In this document: positions 1 to 5,690 of the stretch, one piece after another | Layout: every line of letters begins with the position of its first letter | How positions within the stretch are numbered: position 1 is the stretch's first letter | Source of the DNA: Verrucomicrobiota bacterium | GTDB lineage: Bacteria > Verrucomicrobiota > Verrucomicrobiia > Chthoniobacterales > UBA10450 | Assembly: GCA_003217965.1 (NCBI GenBank) | Contig: QHNB01000144.1 | Coordinates: 1 to 6,394, forward strand | Direction of reading: 5' to 3' | DNA: 6,394 nt | Position numbers and translations under genes: made by a program | The notes under the pieces: model-generated | What the model was told of the DNA's origin: nothing | The model's input: only the letters and a program-made list of their open reading frames with translations | Databases searched by the model: none

Positions 1-1
1 G

Positions 2-1072
2 GATTTGGGGCTGAAAGTCGGCATTCTGCCGACCGGGCGACTGGATGCAATCACGGATGTGGCTGGAGTCGAAGTTGGCCACACTACCATCATCCGTGGC
101 GATGACGTGCGGACGGGCGTTACCGCCATCGTTCCGCATTCCGGCAATCTCTATCGCGAGAAAGTGCCGGGTGCGGTTTTTGTGGGTAATGGTTTCGGCA
201 AGCTGGCCGGGTTCACGCAAGTGGACGAAATGGGCGACATCGAAACGCCGATCCTGCTCACTTCAACGACAAGCGTGCCGCGTGTGGCAGGCGCGCTGAT
301 CAGTTACATGCTCGCTTTGCCGGCCAATGAGGATGTCCTCTCGATCAACCCGGTGGTGGGCGAAACAAATGATGGATATCTGAGCGACATTCGCGGGCGT
401 CACATCACGCCCGAGGATGTGTTCGGAGCCATCAAGAATGCCAAGAGCGGCCCGGTCGAAGAAGGCGCAGTGGGCGCGGGCACTGGAACGGTCGTGTTCG
501 GTTTTAAGGGAGGCATCGGAACCTCATCCCGCCGACTGCCACCGAAGCTCGGTGGCTACACAGTAGGTGTTCTCGTGCAGACGAACTTTGGTGGGGTGCT
601 CACGATTTCGGGCGCTCCGGTCGGTCGGGAACTCGGGCAATACTACCTCCGCGAGGAAGTTCAACAGATGGGCGGCACGAAAGATCAGGGAAATGGATCG
701 GTGATGATCGTCGTCGCGACCGACGCGCCCATGGACGCACGGAACCTGAAGCGGTTGGCAGCGAGAGCATGGCTGGGCGTGGCTCGAACAGGAAGCTCGG
801 GCTCGAACGGTAGCGGGGATTATGCCATTGCGTTCTCCACGGCACCGCAGGTGCGTATACGAACAGAGGATAAGGCGCTAACGCGGCACGGCGAAGTGCT
901 GACGAATGACGCTATGTCGCCATTGTTTCTGGCGGTGATCGAAGCGACTGAGGAGGCTGTTTACAACTCGATGTTCCGCGCCAAAACGATGACTTCGCAT
1001 GGACACACAGTCGAGGCCCTACCAATTGAAAAGACAACTGAGATCCTGAGGAAGTACGGAGTCATAAAGTAG
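2..1072 (+). CDS. P1 family peptidase (DmpA/BapA-type L-aminopeptidase/D-esterase), 5' end cut by window
   Basis: Serine-type N-terminal-nucleophile aminopeptidase. Known members (DmpA, BapA) are made as one chain that cleaves itself between Gly and Ser, and they hydrolyse N-terminal residues of peptides, amides or esters, some acting on beta-peptides. Residues are numbered here from the TTG at 5. The start reads LxVGxLPTGxLDAITDVxGVxVGHTT, which is typical of the family. GETNDGYLSD lies near 120-128 and VQTNFG near 191-196. The self-cleavage site is GNG-SVMIVVATDAP, with nucleophile Ser232 (codon 698-700). Ser270 and Asp272 in GSGD sit 38 and 40 residues after it, matching Ser288 and Glu290 relative to Ser250 in DmpA, so the acid here is Asp. 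The frame is open to the left edge (GAT at 2-4), and homologues usually have a few more residues before DLG, so the real start is probably outside the window and the TTG is unlikely to be it. The 3' end is complete (TAG 1070-1072). Confidence in the family is high; the substrate cannot be told. Confidence 0.95.
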   Translation, partial: DLGLKVGILPTGRLDAITDVAGVEVGHTTIIRGDDVRTGVTAIVPHSGNLYREKVPGAVFVGNGFGKLAGFTQVDEMGDIETPILLTSTTSVPRVAGALISYMLALPANEDVLSINPVVGETNDGYLSDIRGRHITPEDVFGAIKNAKSGPVEEGAVGAGTGTVVFGFKGGIGTSSRRLPPKLGGYTVGVLVQTNFGGVLTISGAPVGRELGQYYLREEVQQMGGTKDQGNGSVMIVVATDAPMDARNLKRLAARAWLGVARTGSSGSNGSGDYAIAFSTAPQVRIRTEDKALTRHGEVLTNDAMSPLFLAVIEATEEAVYNSMFRAKTMTSHGHTVEALPIEKTTEILRKYGVIK

Positions 1073-1088
1073 AGGGTGAACTATTAAC

Positions 1089-1110
1089 GGCGCGCTCTTT
1101 GTTACGCGCC
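1089..1110 (+). terminator. possible stem-loop after the peptidase gene
   Basis: Perfect 6-bp GC stem: GGCGCG (1089-1094) and CGCGCC (1105-1110), with a 10-nt loop CTCTTTGTTA, 17 nt after the peptidase stop. No T tract follows (CGAGTGGATG comes next), so it is not a canonical intrinsic terminator. It may stabilise the transcript end or be chance. Confidence 0.25.
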
Positions 1111-1167
1111 CGAGTGGATGAAAAATTATTCTCCTTTAATTACGAACTTTCGTCTAATCTAATTAAG

Positions 1168-1184
1168 CCAGCAGCCGATGCTGG
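1168..1184 (+). promoter_or_regulatory. stem-loop overlapping the likely ribosome binding site of the 1189 lipoprotein gene
   Basis: CCAGCA (1168-1173) pairs perfectly with TGCTGG (1179-1184) around the 5-nt loop GCCGA. It ends 4 nt before the ATG at 1189 and covers half of the only Shine-Dalgarno-like bases (GGGA, 1183-1186). The bases are seen; a role in limiting translation is inferred. The preceding 1118-1167 is AT-rich and could hold a promoter, but I see no clear -35/-10 pair. Confidence 0.25.
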
Positions 1185-1188
1185 GAAT

Positions 1189-1467
1189 ATGGTGACGCTA
1201 CGCAAAGATTCCACGTACCGATTAGTTACCATCGCTGTTCTCATTTCACTTTCCCTAGCTGGTTGTAATCGGAATCAGTCGCAGACTGCTCAGCAATCGA
1301 CAGTCAAGCCGACGCCTGGCGGCCACTCTCAAACTAAGGCTCTTCGAGCGGCGAGTGCGGTTGGCTATGATGGCAAGCAGTTGCAGAAGCAGGTCGATAA
1401 AGTTTTGGACCAGAAAGAAAAGCGCGACAGAGATTTGGAGAACGAACTGGACAATACTGGTCCCTAA
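1189..1467 (+). CDS. small lipoprotein, function unknown (92 aa)
   Basis: Predicted lipoprotein. It has a short basic N-terminus (Arg5, Lys6, Arg11), a hydrophobic segment at 12-23 and a lipobox L23-A24-G25-C26, so the mature protein would start at lipid-modified Cys26. A Gln/Ser/Thr-rich linker (27-50) precedes AASAVGYDGKQL (54-65) and a charged, probably helical C-terminus (65-88) rich in Lys, Asp and Glu. I recall short lipoproteins with an A-x-x-VGYDG motif and a charged helix from Verrucomicrobiota and related soil bacteria, but know no function. The frame extends upstream to a TTG at 1099. I chose the ATG at 1189 because the longer form would put about 30 extra residues before the signal peptide. 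The ribosome binding site is weak and may be hidden in a stem-loop. It is convergent with the minus-strand gene ending at 1549. The 81 bp between the two stop codons hold nothing I recognise. Confidence 0.75.
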   Translation: MVTLRKDSTYRLVTIAVLISLSLAGCNRNQSQTAQQSTVKPTPGGHSQTKALRAASAVGYDGKQLQKQVDKVLDQKEKRDRDLENELDNTGP

Positions 1468-1548
1468 ACGCATGTCTTTAGATTACGATGACGGTGGCGC
1501 AGCAGGTGTGCCGAACGCAGGACCGCGCGAAAGACCGTCGCACGACGC

Positions 1549-2376
1549 CTACGGTTGGCCCTCCGCGCTGACAACATGCCAATAGAACTTCTGAGAGGGG
1601 GCAGGCTGAAAGCCAACGAGTTGATGAAACGCGACGGTAGCGAGCGGATCCAAATACGTCTGGTTACTTAAACGGAAATCACGAGAAAGAATCAGCCGCT
1701 GTTTTGGCTGATTTGGCGTGGGTGAGCCAAATTCTGATACGTCCACGACGTCCACGTGGATCAGGATGGTTCTTACGTGCCACGACGAGCCGTTATAAAC
1801 TGTGCATTCAAGCGTTCCGCTGTTAGACACGCTCGCCGTTCCCTGAAGACGGACCAATTGGTCAGCTGGCAGTGATTTGTCAGGTACGGGTTCGGGACAA
1901 TTCTTCTCTTCGGCGTTAATGCGCAGCGCATTCGATGCGTTACCGGCGATCCACCAGTTTAGCCGAGCATTCCGAAAGTATTGTTTAGCACCCGCGAAAT
2001 CGCGTTCCTGCAGAAGTTTCCGCGCAAGGGCTTGATCGCTTAGTGCTCGTTTGGTCGCTGCCCGCCCCGCCACAACCATGAATGTCGCCGCTGCAGCTAT
2101 CGCTAAAACGCCGACGGTCCATAACAATTGACGCCTTGACATATTCGCGACAACAACTCCGGTGAGAGCTGCGAACGTCACGTTCACCACTAACTGCGCG
2201 ATATTAATCTGCGAGTCCGGCGGCATCGCATAAAACGGCGAATATTCGCGCCTGACTTCGCTCCGATTATTCAACAAAATGCGTGGAACAAATGCCATCG
2301 CGATGAGAGCGCATACGGCCGCCAAAAGCAGTGTTCGCCCTAGCCGTCTTTGGGTGGGTTGTGTCGCTCCGTCCAA
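1549..2376 (-). CDS. three-helix membrane protein with C-terminal beta domain, function unknown (275 aa)
   Basis: Integral membrane protein of unknown family. Hydrophobic segments lie at about residues 14-35, 57-79 and 84-104. Next comes a helical stretch (107-140, ALARKLLQERDFAGAKQYF) that resembles a single TPR-like helix pair. The soluble remainder (about 172-272) alternates hydrophobic residues as in a beta sandwich: TLECTVYNGSSWHVRTILI near 188-206, ending FYWHVVSAEG (264-273). This pattern recalls domains that carry a conserved loose-strand motif before a final W-x-x-x-x-A-x-G, but I cannot name the family. The start is uncertain. The TTG at 2376 is the first plausible codon after an in-frame TAA (2395-2397), it has no Shine-Dalgarno sequence, and the first ATG is at residue 27, inside helix 1. 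The broken OB-fold gene ends 18 nt upstream on the same strand, so the two were probably co-transcribed and this start may have relied on translational coupling. Confidence 0.75.
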   Translation of the reverse strand: MDGATQPTQRRLGRTLLLAAVCALIAMAFVPRILLNNRSEVRREYSPFYAMPPDSQINIAQLVVNVTFAALTGVVVANMSRRQLLWTVGVLAIAAAATFMVVAGRAATKRALSDQALARKLLQERDFAGAKQYFRNARLNWWIAGNASNALRINAEEKNCPEPVPDKSLPADQLVRLQGTASVSNSGTLECTVYNGSSWHVRTILIHVDVVDVSEFGSPTPNQPKQRLILSRDFRLSNQTYLDPLATVAFHQLVGFQPAPSQKFYWHVVSAEGQP

Positions 2377-2394
2377 AATGTCGTGTGCGCGGGT

Positions 2395-2713
2395 TTAGTC
2401 TGTTTTCTTAATCTGTGACGGAGTATCGACCACGATTTCCGGATTGCCTTTGCAGAGAACAATCTTGCCCGTGATCGACACGGTTCCGCCCGTTAAGTTT
2501 GTTCGCATTTGAAAACTGGTCGGCTGAAGCCTTCGGTATATGTGCCGTAAATAACTGGTTCAGGTAACGAGCCCCAAAGTTGGCAACTTTGTCAGTTACC
2601 GTTGCTGTTTCGCCGACGTGTTTTGTGGCTTCGGCTGCTGAGGGCGCTTTTGCTTGTTGGCCGTAAGCAGAGATTGCGAATGCCAAGAACGCTGCTGTAA
2701 TTGTCGCGCGCAC
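2395..2713 (-). pseudogene. secreted OB-fold-like small protein gene, frameshifted and internally shortened
   Basis: The GTG at 2713 opens a signal peptide (MRATITAAFLAFAISAYGQQ, cleavage near residue 18) and then a conserved-looking segment AAEATKHVGETATVTDKVA. This resembles short periplasmic OB-fold proteins of the form 'GETATVxGKVxxVHxSxxGxxFLNFGxxYPNQxFTA'. Here VTDKVA runs straight into NFGARYLNQLFTAHIP, so about a dozen residues expected between strands appear to be missing. The annotated frame then turns nonsensical after KLNG and stops at 2408. Dropping one base from the CCC run at 2489-2491 (plus strand) restores GTVSITGKIVLCKGNPEIVV and DTPSQIKKTD, ending at TAA 2395-2397. The restored product would be about 105 aa. 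An in-frame TAA upstream of the GTG rules out a longer N-terminus in this frame, and no Shine-Dalgarno sequence is evident. A sequencing or assembly error in the short C run is the alternative to true decay. The family match is from memory. Confidence 0.7.
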
Positions 2714-2946
2714 GTGCGACCGGTTTTAACGCTGCAACAAAGCTCGTGCAAGCTTCTGCTATCCTCTAAAATTGCGGAAGAGAAGTTACGTTGAGCTACG
2801 ACGGGGCACTGCAATTCCGGTTCACCCAAGGCCGAGCGGGAGACGCGGTCACGCTAGCTGCCGGGACGTTGTTCGCCTCAACACTCCGAGGCAAAAGGTG
2901 GCCCTTGGGTATACTGGGCCGCTGGGCACATCACTCCCTTAGCGGT
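2714..2946. other. 233-bp intergenic stretch
   Basis: It lies between the stop of the His-rich protein gene and the start of the broken OB-fold gene, both on the minus strand. No convincing gene is present on either strand. An AGAGGA sequence at about 2763-2768 (minus sense) is followed by a TTG, but that frame is not the OB-fold frame and reads like noise. The probable terminator of the upstream gene lies at 2893-2920. Confidence 0.5.
2893..2920 (-). terminator. weak intrinsic terminator for the His-rich protein gene
   Basis: Read on the minus strand: GGCCC (2920-2916), an 11-nt loop, GGGCC (2904-2900), then ACCTTTT ending at 2893. It begins about 26 nt after the stop codon of the gene at 2947-3483. 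The stem is short and the T run is only four bases, so this is a modest candidate. Confidence 0.35.
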
Positions 2947-3483
2947 TTAGTGGCCGCCATGGCCGTGAACCGTATTGTGTGCGCCTCCTCGGCCACCCTT
3001 ACCGGAGACTACCTGGCCATTTCCAAAACGAACGGCGCTCTTGCCATGCACGCTGCTGCTCTTGCCATGCACGGTGGTGCTCTTGCCATGCACGGTGGTG
3101 CTCTTGCCATGCATGGTGCTCTTGCTATGGCCCCCATGAGCATGCAGCGTTGCCTGGCTCGACCGGTGTGCGGCGCTCACGAGCTTGCCGAGGTTGAGGC
3201 CGTAGTCGTGCGCAATTTCACCCCAGCCTTCGCCAGCTTTGAACTTCCCTGCGATCGTTTCGAAGCTTTGGCCAGATGCGTTGGCGAGCAAGTTTGCATG
3301 TTCCAAGTCTCCGTAGCCGAGCCCGGTCGCTGCCTTCTGGGTTTGGAGTGTATCGACAGGAACTCCGGTTTCGTCTGAAATTCTCGTCAAGACGTGCGTG
3401 CCTCCGGTCGTAGCAGCCGCGTGCGAAACAGCGACGCCGAACACGAGGAGAAACGCCACGGTGATTAAACTTAACGTTTTCAT
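2947..3483 (-). CDS. secreted protein with histidine-rich heptad repeat tail (178 aa)
   Basis: Exported protein. The signal peptide is MKTLSLITVAFLLVFGVAVS followed by HAAA, with likely cleavage near residues 22-24. Residues 30-110 form a helical domain with RISDETGVPVDTLQ (34-47), GLGYGDLEHANLLA (54-67), SFETIAGKFKAGEGWGEIAH (73-92) and YGLNLGKLVSAA (94-105). I recall this domain type in secreted proteins of soil bacteria: helix, 'GLGYG', 'GWGxIAxxYGLNLGK'. I know no function for it. The tail (114-178) is low-complexity and rich in His, Gly, Ser and Lys. It contains HGGHSKS, then four HGKS motifs at about 125-128, 132-135, 139-142 and 146-149, spaced by 7, and ends NTVHGHGGH. The His density suggests metal or polyanion binding, which is inference. 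A GTG two codons upstream (3487-3489) could also start, but I prefer the ATG because the signal peptide begins there. No clear Shine-Dalgarno sequence is visible. The plus strand is also open through most of this gene because of its repeats; that frame is a shadow. Confidence 0.85.
   Translation of the reverse strand: MKTLSLITVAFLLVFGVAVSHAAATTGGTHVLTRISDETGVPVDTLQTQKAATGLGYGDLEHANLLANASGQSFETIAGKFKAGEGWGEIAHDYGLNLGKLVSAAHRSSQATLHAHGGHSKSTMHGKSTTVHGKSTTVHGKSSSVHGKSAVRFGNGQVVSGKGGRGGAHNTVHGHGGH
3037..3132. repeat. 21-bp tandem repeat inside the His-rich protein gene
   Basis: Plus-strand unit GCTCTTGCCATGCACGGTGGT. Copies lie at 3037-3057 (two bases changed), 3058-3078 and 3079-3099 (identical), then an 18-bp copy at 3100-3117 lacking one codon, then a degenerate half copy GCTCTTGCTATGGCC to 3132. 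Units are multiples of three and encode [ST][ST]VHGKS on the minus strand, so copy number can change without breaking the frame. The near-identity suggests recent slippage or expansion. Confidence 0.9.
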
Positions 3484-3647
3484 ATGCACAATAATTAAAT
3501 CAATGTTCTATAGAGAAGGTTCGGTTTTGACGCGGCCAATGGTCCCCTGTGACGTAAAAATGAGCCGCTGACTTATGCGTCCGTCGTTCGCAAAATATCA
3601 CAATGGTGGAGTGTTCGTGGAGTAGGGTCAGAGCTAAGTATTGACAC

Positions 3648-3653
3648 AAGGAG
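3648..3653 (+). promoter_or_regulatory. strong Shine-Dalgarno sequence before a 31-codon ORF
   Basis: AAGGAG, 7 nt before the GTG at 3661. This is one of the two best ribosome binding sites in the window (the other precedes the W-x-x-G-x-W lipoprotein) and it is what makes the tiny ORF worth listing. Confidence 0.45.
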
Positions 3654-3660
3654 CTGCTGG

Positions 3661-3756
3661 GTGGTCGATGCTGACCCCGGCGATGGTCGCTGGTACGTTG
3701 TGAAATCAGACGAACTGCTCAGCGCCTTTCTGAAGCTGGAAGCAGCATTACTGTGA
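3661..3756 (+). CDS. possible 31-aa protein, or 3' remnant of a longer gene
   Basis: A GTG start with AAGGAG 7 nt upstream opens 31 codons to TGA (3754-3756). The product reads VVDADPGDGRWYVVKS then DELLSAFLKLEAALL: an acidic turn-rich start, a short WYVV strand and an amphipathic Leu/Ala helix. It is protein-like in composition. I do not recognise it. The same frame is open upstream to a TGA near 3550 without any ATG, with a less protein-like sequence (VRGVGSELSIDTRSCW just before), so the segment may instead be the C-terminus of a decayed gene. The opposite-strand ORF covering 3573-3800 is rich in Ser, Thr and Pro and looks like its shadow. The remaining noncoding DNA at 3490-3647 would have to hold the promoters of this unit and of the divergent His-rich gene. 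At 3757-3908 I see only a 10-bp palindrome CCCGGCCGGG (3817-3826). Confidence 0.4.
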   Translation: MVDADPGDGRWYVVKSDELLSAFLKLEAALL

Positions 3757-3918
3757 TTTGGTAATGGCATGCTGTAAGTCCGTCCCGTTCTAACCGGCAC
3801 AGGCTTTGCTTTCCTACCCGGCCGGGCGCCACTTTTCGCTCATAAATAGGAGCGTTGGCCCACCCGATATGGAAGAGGCACAAGAAAGTGGAGGCGAAGA
3901 CCTCATGCAGGACGCTTG

Positions 3919-4122
3919 ATGAAGCAGTTCGCCTGTCGGTATTTCTACGAAGGTTCCTGGTGGGGAATCAATCTCTCCGCCTATGACTGGGCTGACGCGG
4001 AGGCTCGTGCGAGAACATTAGGCCTTCAGCTCGACAGCGAAATCGGTGCGATCGATCCTGCTTTTGAGGATGCCGGCGTGTGCGGGCGACTTTGGACCAT
4101 CCTAAGAAATATTACTCGTTAA
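3919..4122 (+). CDS. small conserved-type cytosolic protein, function unknown (67 aa)
   Basis: The ATG at 3919 has AGGA 6 nt upstream (3909-3912), which supports it over the adjacent TTG at 3916. The product begins KQFACRYFYEGSWWGINLSA, then YDWADAEARARTLGLQLDSE (about 22-41) and ends GRLWTILRNITR. This resembles a loose group of small alpha/beta proteins that start 'MKxFxxRYxxxGxxWGxxIxAxxxxDAExR', where two beta strands are followed by a helix starting at D-A-E. These are widespread hypotheticals with no known function that I can name. There is no signal peptide. The lipoprotein gene follows after 90 nt on the same strand, so co-transcription is possible. I see no promoter or terminator in that gap. 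Confidence 0.7.
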   Translation: MKQFACRYFYEGSWWGINLSAYDWADAEARARTLGLQLDSEIGAIDPAFEDAGVCGRLWTILRNITR

Positions 4123-4212
4123 AGAGGAGAATAAGCCACCTGTAACCACACGAAATGGTCGCTGGCCCACGACGGGTGGTACGCACCGTGCTGAACTGGC
4201 AACTTCTTCAGC

Positions 4213-4767
4213 ATGCGTTCGTATCGACTCGTAGCTGCGCTGGCACTCAGTTCCGTGACTGGGTGTTCGAAATCGCCTTCGGCGGCTAATCCACCGATGG
4301 CAACCCCAACTCCGGTACCGGTGCATACGCCTGCTCGTTCGCCCGCCCCATCGCGTCCTCCTAAGCAAAACTCTACTGGAGTGGCGGCTGTCGCCTCAAT
4401 GCCTCCGCGCGCGCGGCGTCTCGCCCCTGAAGGTACCTATTTTCTCCTACGGTTTGTTTCGATTACGACGCCGTCTGGAGTAGTGGGGTTACCACCCGGA
4501 ATGAAGGTGACTGCTCTAGCACACCGCGACACGTCATTCGAAGTTACTGACGCTGACAACCATGTATTTCAGGTAACGGAGTCAGAGATTACCAACGATA
4601 TTGATTTAGGCGTTGCCGCAGGTCGGCGCGATGCCGCCCTGCAATCGCGGATACAGAATCAGATTGCCACTGACGTTCGTAAATATGACGAGGAACAGGC
4701 AAAACGTTGGGCGGAAGAAGAGAAGGCTGCAAAACAACGAACCCCAGGCAAGCCGCGTCCCCAATAA
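4213..4767 (+). CDS. proline-rich lipoprotein with a small beta domain and charged helical C-terminus (184 aa)
   Basis: Predicted lipoprotein. The signal is MRSYRLVAALALSSVTGC with lipobox V15-T16-G17-C18. Residues 19-68 form a Pro/Ala/Thr/Ser-rich linker (PTPVPVHTPARSPAPSRPP) suited to span the periplasm or cell wall layer. A compact beta domain follows at about 70-132: LAPEGTYFLLRFVSITT, then SGVVGLPPGMKVTALA (88-103) and VFQVTESEITNDIDLG (118-133). The pattern 'APxGTxxLLxxVSxTTxxGVxGLPPGTxV ... TNDLD' is one I recall from Verrucomicrobiota envelope proteins; its function is unknown to me and the fold may be SH3-like (inference). Residues 135-176 are a strongly charged helix (Lys, Glu, Arg, Gln) that could form a coiled coil. 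The stop is TAA TAA in tandem (4765-4770). Upstream, the sequence before ATG has only a poor Shine-Dalgarno match. Confidence 0.85.
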   Translation: MRSYRLVAALALSSVTGCSKSPSAANPPMATPTPVPVHTPARSPAPSRPPKQNSTGVAAVASMPPRARRLAPEGTYFLLRFVSITTPSGVVGLPPGMKVTALAHRDTSFEVTDADNHVFQVTESEITNDIDLGVAAGRRDAALQSRIQNQIATDVRKYDEEQAKRWAEEEKAAKQRTPGKPRPQ

Positions 4768-4796
4768 TAACTCGGTTTGACGGAGTGATAGTTAGT

Positions 4797-5081
4797 TTTT
4801 GCTGCCGCTGTAGGGCAGCTCTTCAGGTAGAGATAGAGCCGTAGCGCGGCGGGTTTCATCACGTTCTGAGCCGTGGAGATCAGCGCCAGCCGATTGTGTG
4901 CGACGATGCCGATCCGTCGTTATTCCTTTCTACTTTGGGGGAGGTCCGCCAGTGCGATCAGATTTCTAGGCAATTGATCGAGCCGGTCAACCACCTCCGG
5001 CCGTAAGCGCCACGCGGTGGGAAGCTACCGTTGCATAACCCGTAGAAAAGCTAGACCTGCGTAATCATTCAATTTTGGATC
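4797..5081 (-). pseudogene. protein-like frame broken by two stop codons, family not identified
   Basis: One minus-strand frame reads like protein for 95 codons but contains TAG (5025-5027) and TAA (4920-4922). The pieces are DPKLNDYAGLAFLRVMQR (5081-5028), then LPTAWRLRPEVVDRLDQL and PRNLIALADLPQSRKE (5024-4923), then RRIGIVAHNRLALISTAQ with NVMKPAALRLYLYLKSC (4919-4812). Changing TAG to TGG would give 'QRWLPTAW', a natural-looking join. All pieces share one frame, and that frame is also the frame of the small membrane protein gene that ends at 5166. Possibilities are a decayed gene (perhaps a transposase C-terminus, which RIG-VAHNRLAL-STAQN faintly suggests) or an old 3' extension or neighbour of the 5166-5456 gene. 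I cannot assign a family, and no convincing frame on the other strand explains the region. The rest of the gap, 4768-4796 and 5082-5165, shows nothing else I can name. Confidence 0.4.
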
Positions 5082-5165
5082 GCCGGATCGCGACTCGGCC
5101 TTGGCGCTGGCTCGCGCAGGATCCAAATTGTTTGCGCACAAACTTGGGAACGGAAGCGGGCTATC

Positions 5166-5456
5166 CTACAATGGCCGTCCTTTACTGAGCAATTTCACGA
5201 CGGTGATCACCATGTAAATTACTGGCCAGGCTGAGGCCACGACGACCACTCCAAATACCGCCATTTCTTTGGCGTGTTCTCGCGCCGATTCGATCATGAA
5301 TTCGCGACTTAAATTGTAAAAAGTCCGAAATTCGGATCGGCCATCTCCATCAAACGAGGAAGAATAGCCTCGCCATCCGTCAGACCCTGAATGAAAGAAA
5401 TAGTCGGTTTGTGGAAACCGCTTCCTGCCGCTACTGGAATGACGCTCGGGTTTCAT
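5166..5456 (-). CDS. small membrane protein with one C-terminal helix (96 aa), start uncertain
   Basis: The product has a hydrophilic, Ser/Gly/Arg-rich N-terminal half (1-45), a short helical stretch NLSREFMIESAREHAKEMA (48-66) and one hydrophobic segment MAVFGVVVVASAWPVIYMVI then TVVKLL (about 65-90), ending SKGRPL. The 'EMAVFxxVVxASAWPVIYMVxTVVKLL' part resembles short single-helix proteins I recall from Verrucomicrobiota-like genomes. The function is unknown. The ATG at 5456 has GAGG only 2 nt upstream, which is too close for good initiation. An internal ATG at residue 54 (5295-5297) would give a 43-aa protein consisting mainly of the helix, but has no Shine-Dalgarno sequence. Because the N-terminal half is Ser/Gly-rich and ordinary in codon choice, I keep the long form with modest confidence. 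The stop TAG is followed, in the same frame, by the broken coding-like stretch down to 4797. Confidence 0.6.
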   Translation of the reverse strand: MKPERHSSSGRKRFPQTDYFFHSGSDGWRGYSSSFDGDGRSEFRTFYNLSREFMIESAREHAKEMAVFGVVVVASAWPVIYMVITVVKLLSKGRPL

Positions 5457-5462
5457 CGCCTC

Positions 5463-5481
5463 TGATCCACAACTTGGATCA
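5463..5481 (-). promoter_or_regulatory. 7-bp perfect inverted repeat just upstream of the 5456 start
   Basis: TGATCCA (5463-5469) and TGGATCA (5475-5481) flank a 5-nt spacer. It sits 6 nt upstream of the minus-strand ATG at 5456 and abuts its GAGG. It could be an RNA hairpin affecting ribosome access or a protein-binding site in DNA; the role is inferred. Confidence 0.3.
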
Positions 5482-5631
5482 TTCCCGTGAGATACTATGC
5501 CAGCGTCTCATCTATTTAACCAGTCCCGAATCGTCTAGTCTGGAAATTGATGTTGCATCTACGAAGCGGAATGTGACCCAGGAATGCAACAGTTTCGTGC
5601 AATCAAGAAAATGCATCGACAACGGCCCTGT

Positions 5632-5643
5632 AATGCATCAGGC
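5632..5643. repeat. 12-bp direct repeat, left copy
   Basis: AATGCATCAGGC, repeated exactly at 6135-6146. The two copies flank the W-x-x-G-x-W lipoprotein gene. A third, partial AATGCATC occurs nearby at 5610-5617. A strong CG-rich fold (GGCCG/CGGCC, 5641-5653) overlaps the right end of this copy. Confidence 0.5.
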
Positions 5644-5690
5644 CGCTGCGGCCGTGAATCGTGCGATCCTTGTTTTCGACTTATTCTATT

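Noticed and set aside
600..845. 81-codon minus-strand ORF inside the peptidase gene
   Set aside because: Arg/Ser/Pro-rich shadow of a well-conserved peptidase frame.
1099..1188. Upstream TTG start extending the small lipoprotein by 30 residues
   Set aside because: It would place a hydrophilic stretch before the signal peptide; the ATG at 1189 gives a normal lipoprotein signal.
3037..3117. Evenly spaced repeats suggesting a CRISPR array
   Set aside because: The units abut with no spacers, are multiples of three and encode heptads in a clear protein frame.
2791..3378. 195-codon plus-strand ORF with ALAMHGG repeats
   Set aside because: It is the antisense reading of the 21-bp repeat in the His-rich protein gene; the minus strand has the signal peptide and natural domain.
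3573..3800. 75-codon minus-strand ORF
   Set aside because: Ser/Thr/Pro-rich sequence without motifs, opposite the more protein-like plus-strand frame at 3661-3756.
4102..4368. 88-codon minus-strand ORF
   Set aside because: Arg-rich shadow of the lipoprotein gene's signal peptide and linker region.
4796..4819. Terminator after the 4213-4767 lipoprotein gene (TTTTT then GCTGCC/GGCAGC stem)
   Set aside because: The T run precedes the stem on the plus strand and becomes an A run after it on the minus strand, so neither orientation gives an intrinsic terminator.
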